Assembly (NCBI RefSeq): GCF_014384965.1
Contig: NZ_JACRSW010000001.1
Location: forward strand, 62,001-126,000
Reading direction: 5' to 3'
Source of the DNA: Jutongia hominis
GTDB lineage: Bacteria > Bacillota > Clostridia > Lachnospirales > Lachnospiraceae
DNA length: 64,000 nucleotides
Shown piece after piece: positions 52,847 to 62,480 of this stretch (the first letter of the stretch is position 1; every line of letters starts with the position of its first letter). Both the position numbers and the translations under genes were made by a program. Below the pieces are notes generated by a model that had not been told where the DNA came from, did no database searches, and saw nothing but the letters and a program-made list of their open reading frames with translations.

Positions 52847-54964
52847 TTACTGGTTTTTGTTTGCAAGGACTTTGTCCTGTACATTCTTAGGAGCCTGCTG
52901 ATACTTCTCAAAGAACATTGAGTAGTTACCACGACCCTGTGTAGTAGAACGAAGTTCTGTAGAATAACCAAACATTTCAGCAAGTGGTACGAATGCTTTT
53001 ACAAGCTTACCGCCACCGATGTCTTCCATTCCTTCGATCTGACCACGTTTTGCATTTAAGCTTCCGATAACATCGCCCATGTATTCTTCAGGCATTGTTA
53101 CTTCAACCTTCATGATAGGCTCAAGAAGAACGGCATTACCTTTCTTCATAGCATCCTTGAATGCCATAGAACCTGCAATGTGGAATGCCATTTCTGATGA
53201 ATCGACTTCATGGTATGAACCATCCCATACAGTAGCGTGTACACCAAGTACAGGGAATCCACCAAGGATACCTGCCTGAGCAGCTTCCTCGATACCTTCA
53301 CCAACAGCTGGGATGTATTCCTTAGGAATTGCACCACCGACTACTGTAGATTCAAACTTGAATGGTTCCTCACCATTAGGATCCATTGGCTCAAACTTAA
53401 CTTTACAATGACCGTACTGACCACGACCACCAGACTGCTTAGCATACTTGCTGTCGATATCAACGGCCTGTGTAAATGTTTCTTTATATGCTACCTGCGG
53501 AGCACCTACGTTAGCTTCTACGTTGAATTCACGAAGAAGTCTGTCTACGATAACTTCCAAATGAAGCTCACCCATACCGGCAATAATTGTCTGACCTGTT
53601 TCCTGATCTGTATGAGCACGGAATGTAGGATCTTCTTCAGCAAGTTTTGCTAAAGCTTCACCCATCTTACCCTGATCATTCTTTGTCTTAGGCTCGATAG
53701 CAAGCTCGATAACAGGCTCTGGGAATTCCATAGATTCCAAAATAACAGGATGCTGTTCGTCACAGATTGTATCACCTGTTGTAGTGATCTTAAATCCAAC
53801 GGCTGCTGCGATATCACCAGAGTAAACTTTGTCAATTTCGCTACGGCTGTTAGCATGCATCTGTACAATACGACCAACACGCTCCTTCTTCTGCTTTGTT
53901 GCATTCAGTACATAAGAACCTGAGTTTAATGTACCTGAATATACACGGAAGAATGCGAGCTTTCCTACGAAAGGATCTGTCATAATCTTGAATGCAAGTG
54001 CTGAGAAAGGTTCATCATCTGATGACTTACGAACTACTTCGTTACCTTCTTCATCTGTACCTGTGATATCAGGGATATCTGTTGGTGCAGGCATGAATTC
54101 TACAACACCATCAAGAAGCTTCTGAACACCCTTGTTCTTATATGCAGAACCACAATATACAGGTACTGCTTCACAAGCGATCGTTCCTTTACGAAGTGCT
54201 TTCTTTAATTCGTCAATTGTTGGCTCTTCACCCTCAAGGTATTTCTCTAACAAGTCATCATCTAACTCGCAGACCTTCTCGATCAGGTTGTTATGCCATT
54301 CATCGGCAAGATCTTTGAGATCATCAGGAACATCTGTAATCTCAATATCCGTACCTTCATCATTCTTGTAGTAGTATGCATCCATTTCAAATAAGTCGAT
54401 CAGTCCGATGAAATCATCTTCCTTACCGATTGGAATCTGAACAGGGATTGCATTCTTTCCAAGACGATCAATAATTGTCTGAACTGACATGAAGAAATCT
54501 GCACCCATTTTGTCCATCTTGTTGATGAATGCCATACGAGGTACATTGTATGTGTCAGCCTGTCTCCATACGTTCTCTGACTGAGGCTCAACACCTGCCT
54601 TAGCATCGAATACACCTACGGCACCATCCAATACACGAAGAGAACGCTCAACTTCAACTGTGAAGTCTACGTGGCCCGGTGTATCAATGATGTTGATACG
54701 ATGTTCTAAAGCACCTGGTTTCTTTTTGTGATGATCTTCAAGTGTCCAGTGACAAGTTGTAGCAGCAGAAGTAATTGTGATACCTCTTTCTTTTTCCTGC
54801 TCCATCCAGTCCATTGTTGAGGCACCGTCATGTGTCTCACCGATCTTATAGTTTACACCAGTGTAATATAAGATACGCTCTGTCAATGTAGTCTTACCGG
54901 CATCAATATGAGCCATGATACCGATATTTCTAGTTCTATCAAGTGGATATTCTCTTCCAGCCAA
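52847..54964 (-). CDS. fusA: Elongation factor G
   Basis: This 705-aa GTPase drives ribosomal translocation. G1 AHIDAGKTT is at about 18-26, G2 RGITITS near 60, G3 DTPGHVDF near 90 and G4 NKMD near 143. The domain III-V core carries VNAKRG-like [12 protein letters not shown] near residue 630. Length is normal. It sits between rpsG and tuf in the str operon. Confidence 0.99.
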   Translation of the reverse strand: MAGREYPLDRTRNIGIMAHIDAGKTTLTERILYYTGVNYKIGETHDGASTMDWMEQEKERGITITSAATTCHWTLEDHHKKKPGALEHRINIIDTPGHVDFTVEVERSLRVLDGAVGVFDAKAGVEPQSENVWRQADTYNVPRMAFINKMDKMGADFFMSVQTIIDRLGKNAIPVQIPIGKEDDFIGLIDLFEMDAYYYKNDEGTDIEITDVPDDLKDLADEWHNNLIEKVCELDDDLLEKYLEGEEPTIDELKKALRKGTIACEAVPVYCGSAYKNKGVQKLLDGVVEFMPAPTDIPDITGTDEEGNEVVRKSSDDEPFSALAFKIMTDPFVGKLAFFRVYSGTLNSGSYVLNATKQKKERVGRIVQMHANSRSEIDKVYSGDIAAAVGFKITTTGDTICDEQHPVILESMEFPEPVIELAIEPKTKNDQGKMGEALAKLAEEDPTFRAHTDQETGQTIIAGMGELHLEVIVDRLLREFNVEANVGAPQVAYKETFTQAVDIDSKYAKQSGGRGQYGHCKVKFEPMDPNGEEPFKFESTVVGGAIPKEYIPAVGEGIEEAAQAGILGGFPVLGVHATVWDGSYHEVDSSEMAFHIAGSMAFKDAMKKGNAVLLEPIMKVEVTMPEEYMGDVIGSLNAKRGQIEGMEDIGGGKLVKAFVPLAEMFGYSTELRSTTQGRGNYSMFFEKYQQAPKNVQDKVLANKNQ

Positions 54965-55045
54965 GACTCTTACCTCCTAATTTATTGTGATTTTCAATAG
55001 AAACAATTTGATATGCCGTCGCAAAAAACGACGAATGCACAAACG

Positions 55046-55076
55046 TTCCGGCATTTTGTCAGACAAAACACCGGAA
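55046..55076 (-). promoter_or_regulatory. Intercistronic hairpin between rpsG and fusA
   Basis: TTCCGG and TTTTGT pair with ACAAAA and CCGGAA around a two-base mismatch and a 4-nt loop. No T-run follows, so it is not a terminator. It could be a processing or translational control site. Confidence 0.6.
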
Positions 55077-55088
55077 ACCCTTTGCATC

Positions 55089-55634
<546 letters not shown>

Positions 55635-55662
55635 TCATCGGTACTCACGATATTCTGTGTCC

Positions 55663-55705
55663 GCACCAGGTTAATTATATAAAATAGATAAAATTAATCC
55701 GGCAC
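55663..55705 (-). promoter_or_regulatory. Intercistronic stem between rpsL and rpsG
   Basis: On the transcript GTGCCGGATTAATT pairs with AATTAACCTGGTGC over 14 positions with three G-U pairs and one mismatch, around a 15-nt AU-rich loop. It lies about 100 nt before rpsG. Its position matches that of the S7 autoregulatory site in E. coli, but sequence similarity to it was not established. Confidence 0.55.
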
Positions 55706-55724
55706 TTCCCCAAATTAGTGAATC

Positions 55725-56138
55725 TTACTTCTTAGGTCTCTTTGCTCCATACTTAGAACGACCCTGCTTTCTGTTTGCAACACCGGCTGTATCGAGTGTA
55801 CCACGTACAATATGATATCTTGTACCTGGTAAATCCTTTACTCTACCACCACGGATAAGTACAACGCTATGCTCCTGAAGGTTATGACCTTCACCCGGGA
55901 TATAACTTGTTACTTCGATACCGTTTGAAAGACGAACTCTGGCTGTTTTTCTAAGAGCTGAGTTAGGCTTCTTTGGTGTAGCTGTACGAACTGCAGTACA
56001 AACACCTCTCTTCTGTGGAGAACTCTGTGCAACAGTTTTCTTGTTAAGTGAGTTGTAAGTGTACTGAAGTGCAGGAGAATTAGACTTCTTCGTAGCTGAC
56101 TTTCTTCCTTTTCTTACTAACTGGTTAAATGTTGGCAT
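55725..56138 (-). CDS. rpsL: 30S ribosomal protein S12
   Basis: This 137-aa protein of the decoding centre begins [14 protein letters not shown] and contains the streptomycin-region sequence [11 protein letters not shown] (Lys near 56) and [27 protein letters not shown]-terminal YGAKRPKK ends it. The ATG at 56138 follows AGGAGGTGAAATTA; an in-frame GTG at 56147 lies in that site. It is the first gene of the str operon. Confidence 0.99.
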   Translation of the reverse strand: MPTFNQLVRKGRKSATKKSNSPALQYTYNSLNKKTVAQSSPQKRGVCTAVRTATPKKPNSALRKTARVRLSNGIEVTSYIPGEGHNLQEHSVVLIRGGRVKDLPGTRYHIVRGTLDTAGVANRKQGRSKYGAKRPKK

Positions 56139-56209
56139 TAATTTCACCTCCTATGATTATTTTACATGTTTTGCACATTTTCACGCAACGCAAAAATGCA
56201 CACTCAATC

Positions 56210-56238
56210 AGTATAATACTGCGGTGTGCACTTGTCAA
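56210..56238 (-). promoter_or_regulatory. Sigma-A promoter of the str operon
   Basis: Minus strand TTGACA (56233-56238), 17-nt spacer, TATACT (56210-56215), about 70 nt before rpsL. Confidence 0.9.
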
Positions 56239-56308
56239 GCAGTTCTTTCAAAAAAACATTTTATATATTTTAAAAATCTGATCCAAATATGCGTTCAAAA
56301 ACCGCCTG

Positions 56309-57481
56309 TCATTTTAAACGGATCACTTTGACTTTTGAATTTTGTATCATAAAATAACGATTGTGTCTTTTTCCCGGGAAGAATGCACTGATCTTGCTTT
56401 TAAACTGTTCGTTATATTTTTTGACACCGTTTGTCCGGTAAATCGTACAACTTCCTGCCGTATAAAATAAAACTTCATCATCACTCATTTCGACATGATC
56501 ATAGCTGCTGTCAACATTGATCGCAAGTTTCCTTTCCCGATCCTGTCCGTACAGATAAAGCCGTGATTCTGTTTCTCCTTCTTTCAGGACCAGTCCAACA
56601 TACGAATCATTGACTACCGCACTTTGGATTTCTCCGGAAAAAGACTTTTTCCAAACGGCTTTTGGCTGTTTCATATTTTCCCAGACGGCAAACCCTTTTT
56701 CCGCAAAAAGGATCACATGGTCATTATCCCAAAAATGTACTTCCGATATCATCCTGTCATTATAATTGTGTGCGCCAACAAAGCAGTTTTCATTTTTTCC
56801 GACATCCGAGAAATTGTAGAAGGCAACCCTGCTTTGTGCTATACCTGTGGTTACACAAAGATATGATACAACGATACTGCTTCCATCCGGTGCAATATCT
56901 AAACTGACCGGATAACCGTCATCTACGTTCGTCGGAATTTCTGCTAAAAGCTTGTCAGAATCAGTAAACAAATCATAAAGATAGATCGTGTTTGATGAAA
57001 TATCTTCTGTTAAAACCGCTACAATCCCCTGTTCCGATACACATGCCTGCACGATGGGATAATCTACACGAAAAGATGCACCTTTGTCTTCGCTTCCTTT
57101 ATAGACATACAGGCTTTTTTCACCAATATCCGCGATCACTACGCTCGAACCACAGGTATCGGCTTTCGGCGTTGCCATATCGTAGCTGCCATTCCAGACT
57201 GTTTGGCCTTTGTCACTAATCGCACTTGCACCATCTCTGCCATAGCGTAAGATGCCACTCTCGAAAGACCGGTAATGTACCATTTTGTCATCCTGCACTT
57301 TCATTGTTGATGTTACGCTATGGGATGTAAACTGTCTGTTTAAGAACCAATGATATGCAAAATAAAACAATACACAGCATAATAGGATGCTGACAATCGT
57401 GATCCCTATGCAATTTCTTCTTTTCTTATGCTGTTCCTGCAATGCAACGGCATCAAAGGAACGTCCGATTAAACTCCTCAT
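56309..57481 (-). CDS. DUF5711 family membrane-anchored protein, beta-propeller-like
   Basis: This 390-aa protein has one N-terminal membrane helix (about 22-45, CIGITIVSILLCCVLFYFAY), with the rest probably outside. The extracytoplasmic part has repeated beta segments such as VVIADIGEKSLYVYKG, IVAVLTEDISSNTIYLYD and VHFWDNDHVILFAEKGFAVWE, which look like propeller blades. It matches the DUF5711 family, whose function is not known. It lies 72 nt after the LysM/MPN-like gene and is probably cotranscribed. Confidence 0.78.
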   Translation of the reverse strand: MRSLIGRSFDAVALQEQHKKRRNCIGITIVSILLCCVLFYFAYHWFLNRQFTSHSVTSTMKVQDDKMVHYRSFESGILRYGRDGASAISDKGQTVWNGSYDMATPKADTCGSSVVIADIGEKSLYVYKGSEDKGASFRVDYPIVQACVSEQGIVAVLTEDISSNTIYLYDLFTDSDKLLAEIPTNVDDGYPVSLDIAPDGSSIVVSYLCVTTGIAQSRVAFYNFSDVGKNENCFVGAHNYNDRMISEVHFWDNDHVILFAEKGFAVWENMKQPKAVWKKSFSGEIQSAVVNDSYVGLVLKEGETESRLYLYGQDRERKLAINVDSSYDHVEMSDDEVLFYTAGSCTIYRTNGVKKYNEQFKSKISAFFPGKRHNRYFMIQNSKVKVIRLK

Positions 57482-57553
57482 CTATTGTACTACCTCTGTT
57501 TTCGTATGTTTGTTTCTTTTGCAATTATACAGCACCAATGCTTCATAAGCAAC

Positions 57554-58837
57554 TCAATCTTCATATTCCGGCAATAAAAGAAACTGTCCTTCCTGAATCT
57601 TGTCATCGTCTTTGATATGATTGACATCACGAACCATGGCAATACATGCAAGATTATGATATTGTCTCCATACGATCTGGCTGAGTGTATCACCGGCTTT
57701 CACACGGTAACCGGTCTTTTTCGGTTCTGCGGTCGCTGTTGTTTTTTCCTTACTGCTTTTCCCGGCTGCAACTTCTTTTTTTGTTTTTTTAATCTTTTCT
57801 AATGATTTTTTTGTTGTCTGGCCGGAATCCTCCTTTATACCCTGTGGTGTAAAAAAAGGACTTGAACTTTCTTCCTGTGTTGCAATACCGGTCTCTTTTT
57901 CCGGCTGACTGCTTTTCTTTTTTTCTTCCTGCCCCTTTTTGGAATCTGCAGACTTTTTGATATTAACACCAGCCTTGGCATTTGAACTTTCTTCCCGTGT
58001 TGTCGTATCTTTTGCATCTGCAATTGCACTGCCTGTCACCACATCACCGGTAGAATGTGATAATGTTTCGATCGTCTGCTGTAAATTCCGGATCCTTTTT
58101 GTACTCTGAAACAGTAAAAACGCCCCAAGAAGCATTAGTAAAAAGAGCAAGCTGCTTATCCCATAGATCACATTTCTTTTATTATAATGTAACTCTTTTT
58201 TCTGGTGGATCACTTCCCGGATATTTTGTGTGACATCATCCTGATAACCGCCCTCCATGCTTTTATGCGGAGAAGTTGCTAACATATACTCCTGCATCTG
58301 TGTATTTTTCGAAAAATAGATCCAATAACCGGGAAGTTCTTGCAATCCTTCTTTCTTTGTCACAAAAAGCTTCTCTTCCTTCTCGCCAAGGTCTGCTAAG
58401 AAAAGCAGGCGGTCTTCCATCGGAAAATTTTCTTTCTGCATTGCCTGAATGCTTTGATCTACCTGGCTGTTCCACATTCCGACACCGCATCCGAAGCCAA
58501 AAAGTTCTCCTTTCGGGAAATAAGTCTGTACCGCCTGATAGATCTCCTGCCATTTTTGTGTGTCCAGTGCTCTTTTACCATCCAATACATTGCACTCCGC
58601 CACAATCGCACCATATATAAAAATACAGTTTTGGGCTTCCTTTTTGCCTCTTTTTCCAACAAACAGAACTATTCCTTCTTCCTTTTTATCTCCCATACAT
58701 TTACGCAAAAAAGTCATCACATAATCTTCTATAAAAAAGCGGGTTCCCTGCATTGTTTCGCCTACCTGTCTGACATTCTTCGGAAGGGATTCAAAACAAT
58801 ATTCCTCATTTGTAGCATTATGCCTGTCCTGACTCAT
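57554..58837 (-). CDS. Single-pass membrane protein: degenerate MPN-like domain, membrane helix and C-terminal LysM
   Basis: This 427-aa protein has an N-terminal domain (about 30-215) with the general pattern of a JAB/MPN fold. The JAMM site HxHx7SxxD appears as GFGCGVGMWNSQVD, with both metal His replaced by Gly but Ser and Asp kept. One membrane helix lies at about 225-245 (VIYGISSLLFLLMLLGAFLLF). A long Lys/Ser/Glu linker follows, then a LysM domain (about 375-425: YRVKAGDTLSQIVWRQY). LysM suggests cell-wall binding outside and the MPN-like part signalling or scaffolding inside. The MPN call is inference from the residue pattern only. Confidence 0.75.
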   Translation of the reverse strand: MSQDRHNATNEEYCFESLPKNVRQVGETMQGTRFFIEDYVMTFLRKCMGDKKEEGIVLFVGKRGKKEAQNCIFIYGAIVAECNVLDGKRALDTQKWQEIYQAVQTYFPKGELFGFGCGVGMWNSQVDQSIQAMQKENFPMEDRLLFLADLGEKEEKLFVTKKEGLQELPGYWIYFSKNTQMQEYMLATSPHKSMEGGYQDDVTQNIREVIHQKKELHYNKRNVIYGISSLLFLLMLLGAFLLFQSTKRIRNLQQTIETLSHSTGDVVTGSAIADAKDTTTREESSNAKAGVNIKKSADSKKGQEEKKKSSQPEKETGIATQEESSSPFFTPQGIKEDSGQTTKKSLEKIKKTKKEVAAGKSSKEKTTATAEPKKTGYRVKAGDTLSQIVWRQYHNLACIAMVRDVNHIKDDDKIQEGQFLLLPEYED

Positions 58838-59170
58838 ATTTCAAACACTCCTTTTTTCCTTTCTCCAAGCATATCACCTGCTCTTTGCATTTTTTGTCGA
58901 AGTATCTGTAACTTTAGCTCTTTCATTTCGTATTTTTTCGACTTCTTCTTTCTACGTTGCTTTTTTCAAAATCCATATATTTCCTTTTCAAAATCCGTGT
59001 ATACCTTTCTCAAAATATACAAAGATCTTTTTCTTTTTTTCAAAATATACGAATATCTTTTTCAAAAAAGGCAAGGCTTTAAATAATTGTTAGGGCTGTT
59101 TGCTTCCGAGCAAAAGGAGACAGCTTCATTTTCAGAATAAGAAAAAATGCTGCTCAGAAACGAGGATTAT
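58838..59170. other. Divergent intergenic region with 22-bp direct repeats
   Basis: CAAAAT or CAAAAA recurs at 58967, 58989, 59011, 59041 and 59063, so most steps are 22 bp and one is 30. The units are pyrimidine-rich with TATAC or TATAT in the middle. It lies between the LysM/MPN-like gene and yyaC. No clear promoter was placed. Confidence 0.75.
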
Positions 59171-59791
59171 ATGAAAATAATGCAACCAGCGGACACACTT
59201 TTATACTTTGATCCGGCTTATAAAACAGCACTTAAGGACTTCACAAAAGAAATTCGGCATTTAAAAAAATCCGTTGCAAAAAAGCAACAGACTCTTGTCT
59301 TTTTTTGTATCGGTTCTGACCGTGCTACCGGAGACTGCTTAGGTCCGCTTGTCGGTCATATGCTGTTACAGCATTTTTCTAATGTAAAAAAACACGCGCA
59401 CTTTCTTCCACGTATCTATGGAACATTAGAAACGCCGGTTCATGCACTCAATCTGGAAAAAACATTAGAACACATACAGAATACTTATGCAGTCCCTTAC
59501 GTGGTCGCGATCGACGCAAGCCTTGGTATTGCAGAACATGTAGGATATGTCACCTATGCTCCGGCACCGCTGATTCCAGGAATCGGCGTACAAAAAAAGC
59601 TCCCACAAGTGGGAGACTCTTCGATCACCGGCATTGTCAACCGGTCCGGACTGAACAGCCATACAACACTGCAGACAACACATCTTTCTACTGTCTTAAA
59701 CAGTGCTTCCTTTATCGCAACCGGCATTTTAAATGCCTATGCTCTGCCGGCACCGGGCCGACACAAAAAAGCTGTTCTGTCGTTCTTTTGA
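59171..59791 (+). CDS. yyaC: Spore protease YyaC family protein
   Basis: This 206-aa protein is of the YyaC family, a GPR-protease-like fold found in endospore formers. The core FFCIGSDRATGDCLGPLVGH (about 44-63), VVAIDASLG and PGIGVQKKLPQVGDSSITG are typical. The exact role in Bacillus is unclear. The ATG at 59171 has GAGGA six nt upstream, better than the ATG eight codons earlier. It is convergent with recR. Confidence 0.9.
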   Translation: MKIMQPADTLLYFDPAYKTALKDFTKEIRHLKKSVAKKQQTLVFFCIGSDRATGDCLGPLVGHMLLQHFSNVKKHAHFLPRIYGTLETPVHALNLEKTLEHIQNTYAVPYVVAIDASLGIAEHVGYVTYAPAPLIPGIGVQKKLPQVGDSSITGIVNRSGLNSHTTLQTTHLSTVLNSASFIATGILNAYALPAPGRHKKAVLSFF

Positions 59792-59827
59792 AACAGACCG
59801 GTTATCAAGAAAACGTATCACTTCGCA

Positions 59828-60424
59828 TCACATATCCGTTCTGCCTTCTAAGGCACGATATAATGTCACCTCATCAATATATTCCAGATCGCCTCCTGCC
59901 GGTACTCCGCTTGCAATCCTGCTGACACGGATTCCCAGAGGCTTGATCAGTTTACTGATATAGGTTGCTGTCGTGTCGCCTTCTAAGTTCTTATTCGTAG
60001 CAACGATCACTTCATCCACATCGCCTTGCAGCCGCACCATCAATTCACTTAACCGGATATCCTGCGGACCGATTCCAGCCATGGGCGAGATCGCACCATG
60101 TAACACATGATAAACACCTTCAAACTTCCCGGTCTTTTCATATGCTGCAAGATCTCTGGTATTTTCTACGACCATGATCTGCTTATGATTTCTCTTTGGA
60201 TTAGAACAGATCGGACAAAGTTCATCATCCGTATATGTACAGCATTCCTTACAATAACGCACATTTTTTTTTGCACTAAGCATCGCATTGGACAAGCCTG
60301 CCACCTGATCCTGCGGCATATTCAGGATATGAAATGCCAGACGCTGTGCTGATTTTGCACCGATTCCGGGCAGATGTGAAAGCTGTTCTACCAGATTACT
60401 GATCTGCGTACTATAAAAATCCAT
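59828..60424 (-). CDS. recR: Recombination mediator RecR
   Basis: This 198-aa protein works with RecF/RecO to load RecA at gaps. A helix-hairpin-helix (HLPGIGAKSAQRLAFHIL, about 16-33), a C4 zinc finger (CKECCTYTDDELCPIC, about 57-72) and a Toprim domain (MVVENTRDLAAYEKTG) are all present, and the protein ends LEGRTDM. The order dnaX-ybaB-recR is conserved in most Firmicutes. Confidence 0.98.
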   Translation of the reverse strand: MDFYSTQISNLVEQLSHLPGIGAKSAQRLAFHILNMPQDQVAGLSNAMLSAKKNVRYCKECCTYTDDELCPICSNPKRNHKQIMVVENTRDLAAYEKTGKFEGVYHVLHGAISPMAGIGPQDIRLSELMVRLQGDVDEVIVATNKNLEGDTTATYISKLIKPLGIRVSRIASGVPAGGDLEYIDEVTLYRALEGRTDM

Positions 60425-60474
60425 TTATATTCCTCATTTCAAGTTCATCTTTGATCTTTTGTCAAAGATAATGA

Positions 60475-60816
60475 TTAAAACATTCCACCAAGACCACCTG
60501 TCAGCTGGTTCATCATTGCTGCATTTTCTTCTTCCATCTTACGAAGAGCTTCATTTGTAGCAGCCACGATCAGGTCTTCTAACATTTCAATATCATCAGG
60601 ATCTACTACTTCTTCACTTAATTTTACGGAAAGCACTTCTTTCTTGCCGGATACACGGACCGTAACTGCTCCACCGCCTGCGGTTGCTTCCCATTCTTTT
60701 TCTTCCATTTCTTTTGTCTTTTCTTCCATCTGGCGCTGCATTCTCTGTGCCTGCTTCATCAGATTATTCATGTTACCGGGCATTGCTCCTCCCGGAAATC
60801 CACCTCTTTTTGCCAT
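60475..60816 (-). CDS. ybaB: YbaB/EbfC family nucleoid-associated protein
   Basis: This 113-aa dimeric DNA-binding protein begins [19 protein letters not shown]. The conserved part [19 protein letters not shown] and [23 protein letters not shown] follows. The ATG at 60816 has GGAGG nine nt upstream; a start five codons earlier overlaps that site. It lies between dnaX and recR, as usual. Confidence 0.97.
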   Translation of the reverse strand: MAKRGGFPGGAMPGNMNNLMKQAQRMQRQMEEKTKEMEEKEWEATAGGGAVTVRVSGKKEVLSVKLSEEVVDPDDIEMLEDLIVAATNEALRKMEEENAAMMNQLTGGLGGMF

Positions 60817-60903
60817 GATAATATCCTCCATTCTTTTTGTTTTTTATATCATGTTCTGCTATAAAACCTCGCTTCATGCAAAATGCATTTTGTCACTTTC
60901 TTT

Positions 60904-62469
60904 TTACTGAATCTCAATATTGTCATAATTGATCAGCTTTCCGATATCCTGAAACTGGCTGTCTACCTGTTCTGATACGGTACGCACTTCTATTTCCATT
61001 TCTTTTCCCACCATATTCTGAATGACCGTCTTTAATCGTTCTAACTCCTGACCATCATTTTGTTCAAAAAATTCTTCATTCAGACGATCGGTAAATTGTA
61101 ACACCAAAGCTCCCTGATCCGATAACAGATGTTTTGCATTTGCCAACATGCTTTTGCCCGGATTATCATATGCATTGCATATCTTATTCCAGTTCTTTAA
61201 AACTTCTTCTACATCTTCAGGAAGCGCTTTCGGAAGCGGCCTGACCGGTTCCTTTACATCATTTTCCTTTTGAGACTCCGTCTGGACAACCTGCTTTTCT
61301 ACCACGATACCCTCTTCGATCTTCTTTTCAAGGATCTGCATTCTCTGTTCTAAGGTTGAAAGATCCTGCTTTGCATCCATTTGAGGCATACAAAGCTGAA
61401 TGATCGTTACTTCTACCAATACTCTTTTTTGTGTCGAGTACCGCATCTGGTTTGCAAGATCTGACAATATACGAATATAGCGTATCAATGTCTCTACGTC
61501 AACCCTTTTTGCTTCCTCTTGCATTTTAGAAAGCTGCTCCTTTGATACATCCAAAAGATCACTGCCATTGCCGGAAGCATCCATTAACATCAAACCTCGA
61601 AGATACCAGATCAGCTCACTGACAAACTGGTTTAAATCCCGTCCGGCAAGCATCATTTCTTCAATCAATCCGATACAGCCTTTTACATTTTGTTCTGTAA
61701 TATAATCAAACATACGGCTGTAAACAATCGTATCCACTGCTCCAAGCACTTCTAAGGCTTTCTCATATGTAAGTTCCTGCCCGAGATAAAAAGCGATACA
61801 CTGATCAAGCAGACTCAATGCGTCACGCATGGAGCCATCTGCCACCTTTGCAATATAACGCAATGCCTTTTCTTCTGCCTGTACTTTTTCACGCATAGCA
61901 AGTTCCTGTAGTCTTGCTGCGATCGTATCGATCGTAATCCGGTGAAAATCATATCTCTGGCAACGTGAATGGATCGTGATCGGAATCTTATGTGGTTCTG
62001 TTGTCGCTAAAATAAAGATCACATAAGAAGGAGGTTCTTCTAATGTTTTCAGTAACGCATTAAAAGCCCCTGTAGAAAGCATATGAACCTCGTCAATGAT
62101 ATAGACTTTGTATTTTCCTTCTGCAGGAGAATATTGGACTTCTTCTATGATATCACGGATATTAGCGACACCATTGTTTGATGCCGCATCTATCTCTACA
62201 ACATTCATCGAAGTCTGCTTATTGATCTTCTGACAGGTTGCACATTCGTTACATGGATTTCCATTGACCGGATGCTCACAGTTGACTGCTTTTGCTAAGA
62301 TCTTTGCAATTGTTGTCTTGCCGGTTCCTCTGGTTCCACAAAACAGATAAGCATGTCCTATACGTTCTGTCTGAATCTGATTACGGAGCGTTGTTACAAT
62401 ATGATCCTGCCCTTTTACTTCATCAAACTCACTTGGTCGGAATTTTCGATATAATGCCGTATATGACAT
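60904..62469 (-). CDS. dnaX: DNA polymerase III subunit gamma/tau
   Basis: This 521-aa AAA+ clamp-loader subunit has Walker A GTRGTGKTT (about 45-53), a zinc module CEHPVNGNPCNECATC (about 64-79), Walker B VYIIDEVHML and SRC motif IHSRCQRYDF. The C-terminal 150 residues are the tau-like part, shorter than in E. coli. I see no frameshift slippery site that would make a separate gamma. It follows pfkA by 11 nt. Confidence 0.97.
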   Translation of the reverse strand: MSYTALYRKFRPSEFDEVKGQDHIVTTLRNQIQTERIGHAYLFCGTRGTGKTTIAKILAKAVNCEHPVNGNPCNECATCQKINKQTSMNVVEIDAASNNGVANIRDIIEEVQYSPAEGKYKVYIIDEVHMLSTGAFNALLKTLEEPPSYVIFILATTEPHKIPITIHSRCQRYDFHRITIDTIAARLQELAMREKVQAEEKALRYIAKVADGSMRDALSLLDQCIAFYLGQELTYEKALEVLGAVDTIVYSRMFDYITEQNVKGCIGLIEEMMLAGRDLNQFVSELIWYLRGLMLMDASGNGSDLLDVSKEQLSKMQEEAKRVDVETLIRYIRILSDLANQMRYSTQKRVLVEVTIIQLCMPQMDAKQDLSTLEQRMQILEKKIEEGIVVEKQVVQTESQKENDVKEPVRPLPKALPEDVEEVLKNWNKICNAYDNPGKSMLANAKHLLSDQGALVLQFTDRLNEEFFEQNDGQELERLKTVIQNMVGKEMEIEVRTVSEQVDSQFQDIGKLINYDNIEIQ

Positions 62470-62480
62470 GTTCTAACCTC

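Noticed and set aside
58454..59086. 210-aa plus-strand frame
   Set aside because: The first half is antisense to the LysM/MPN-like gene and the second half is the 22-bp repeat region; no start site.
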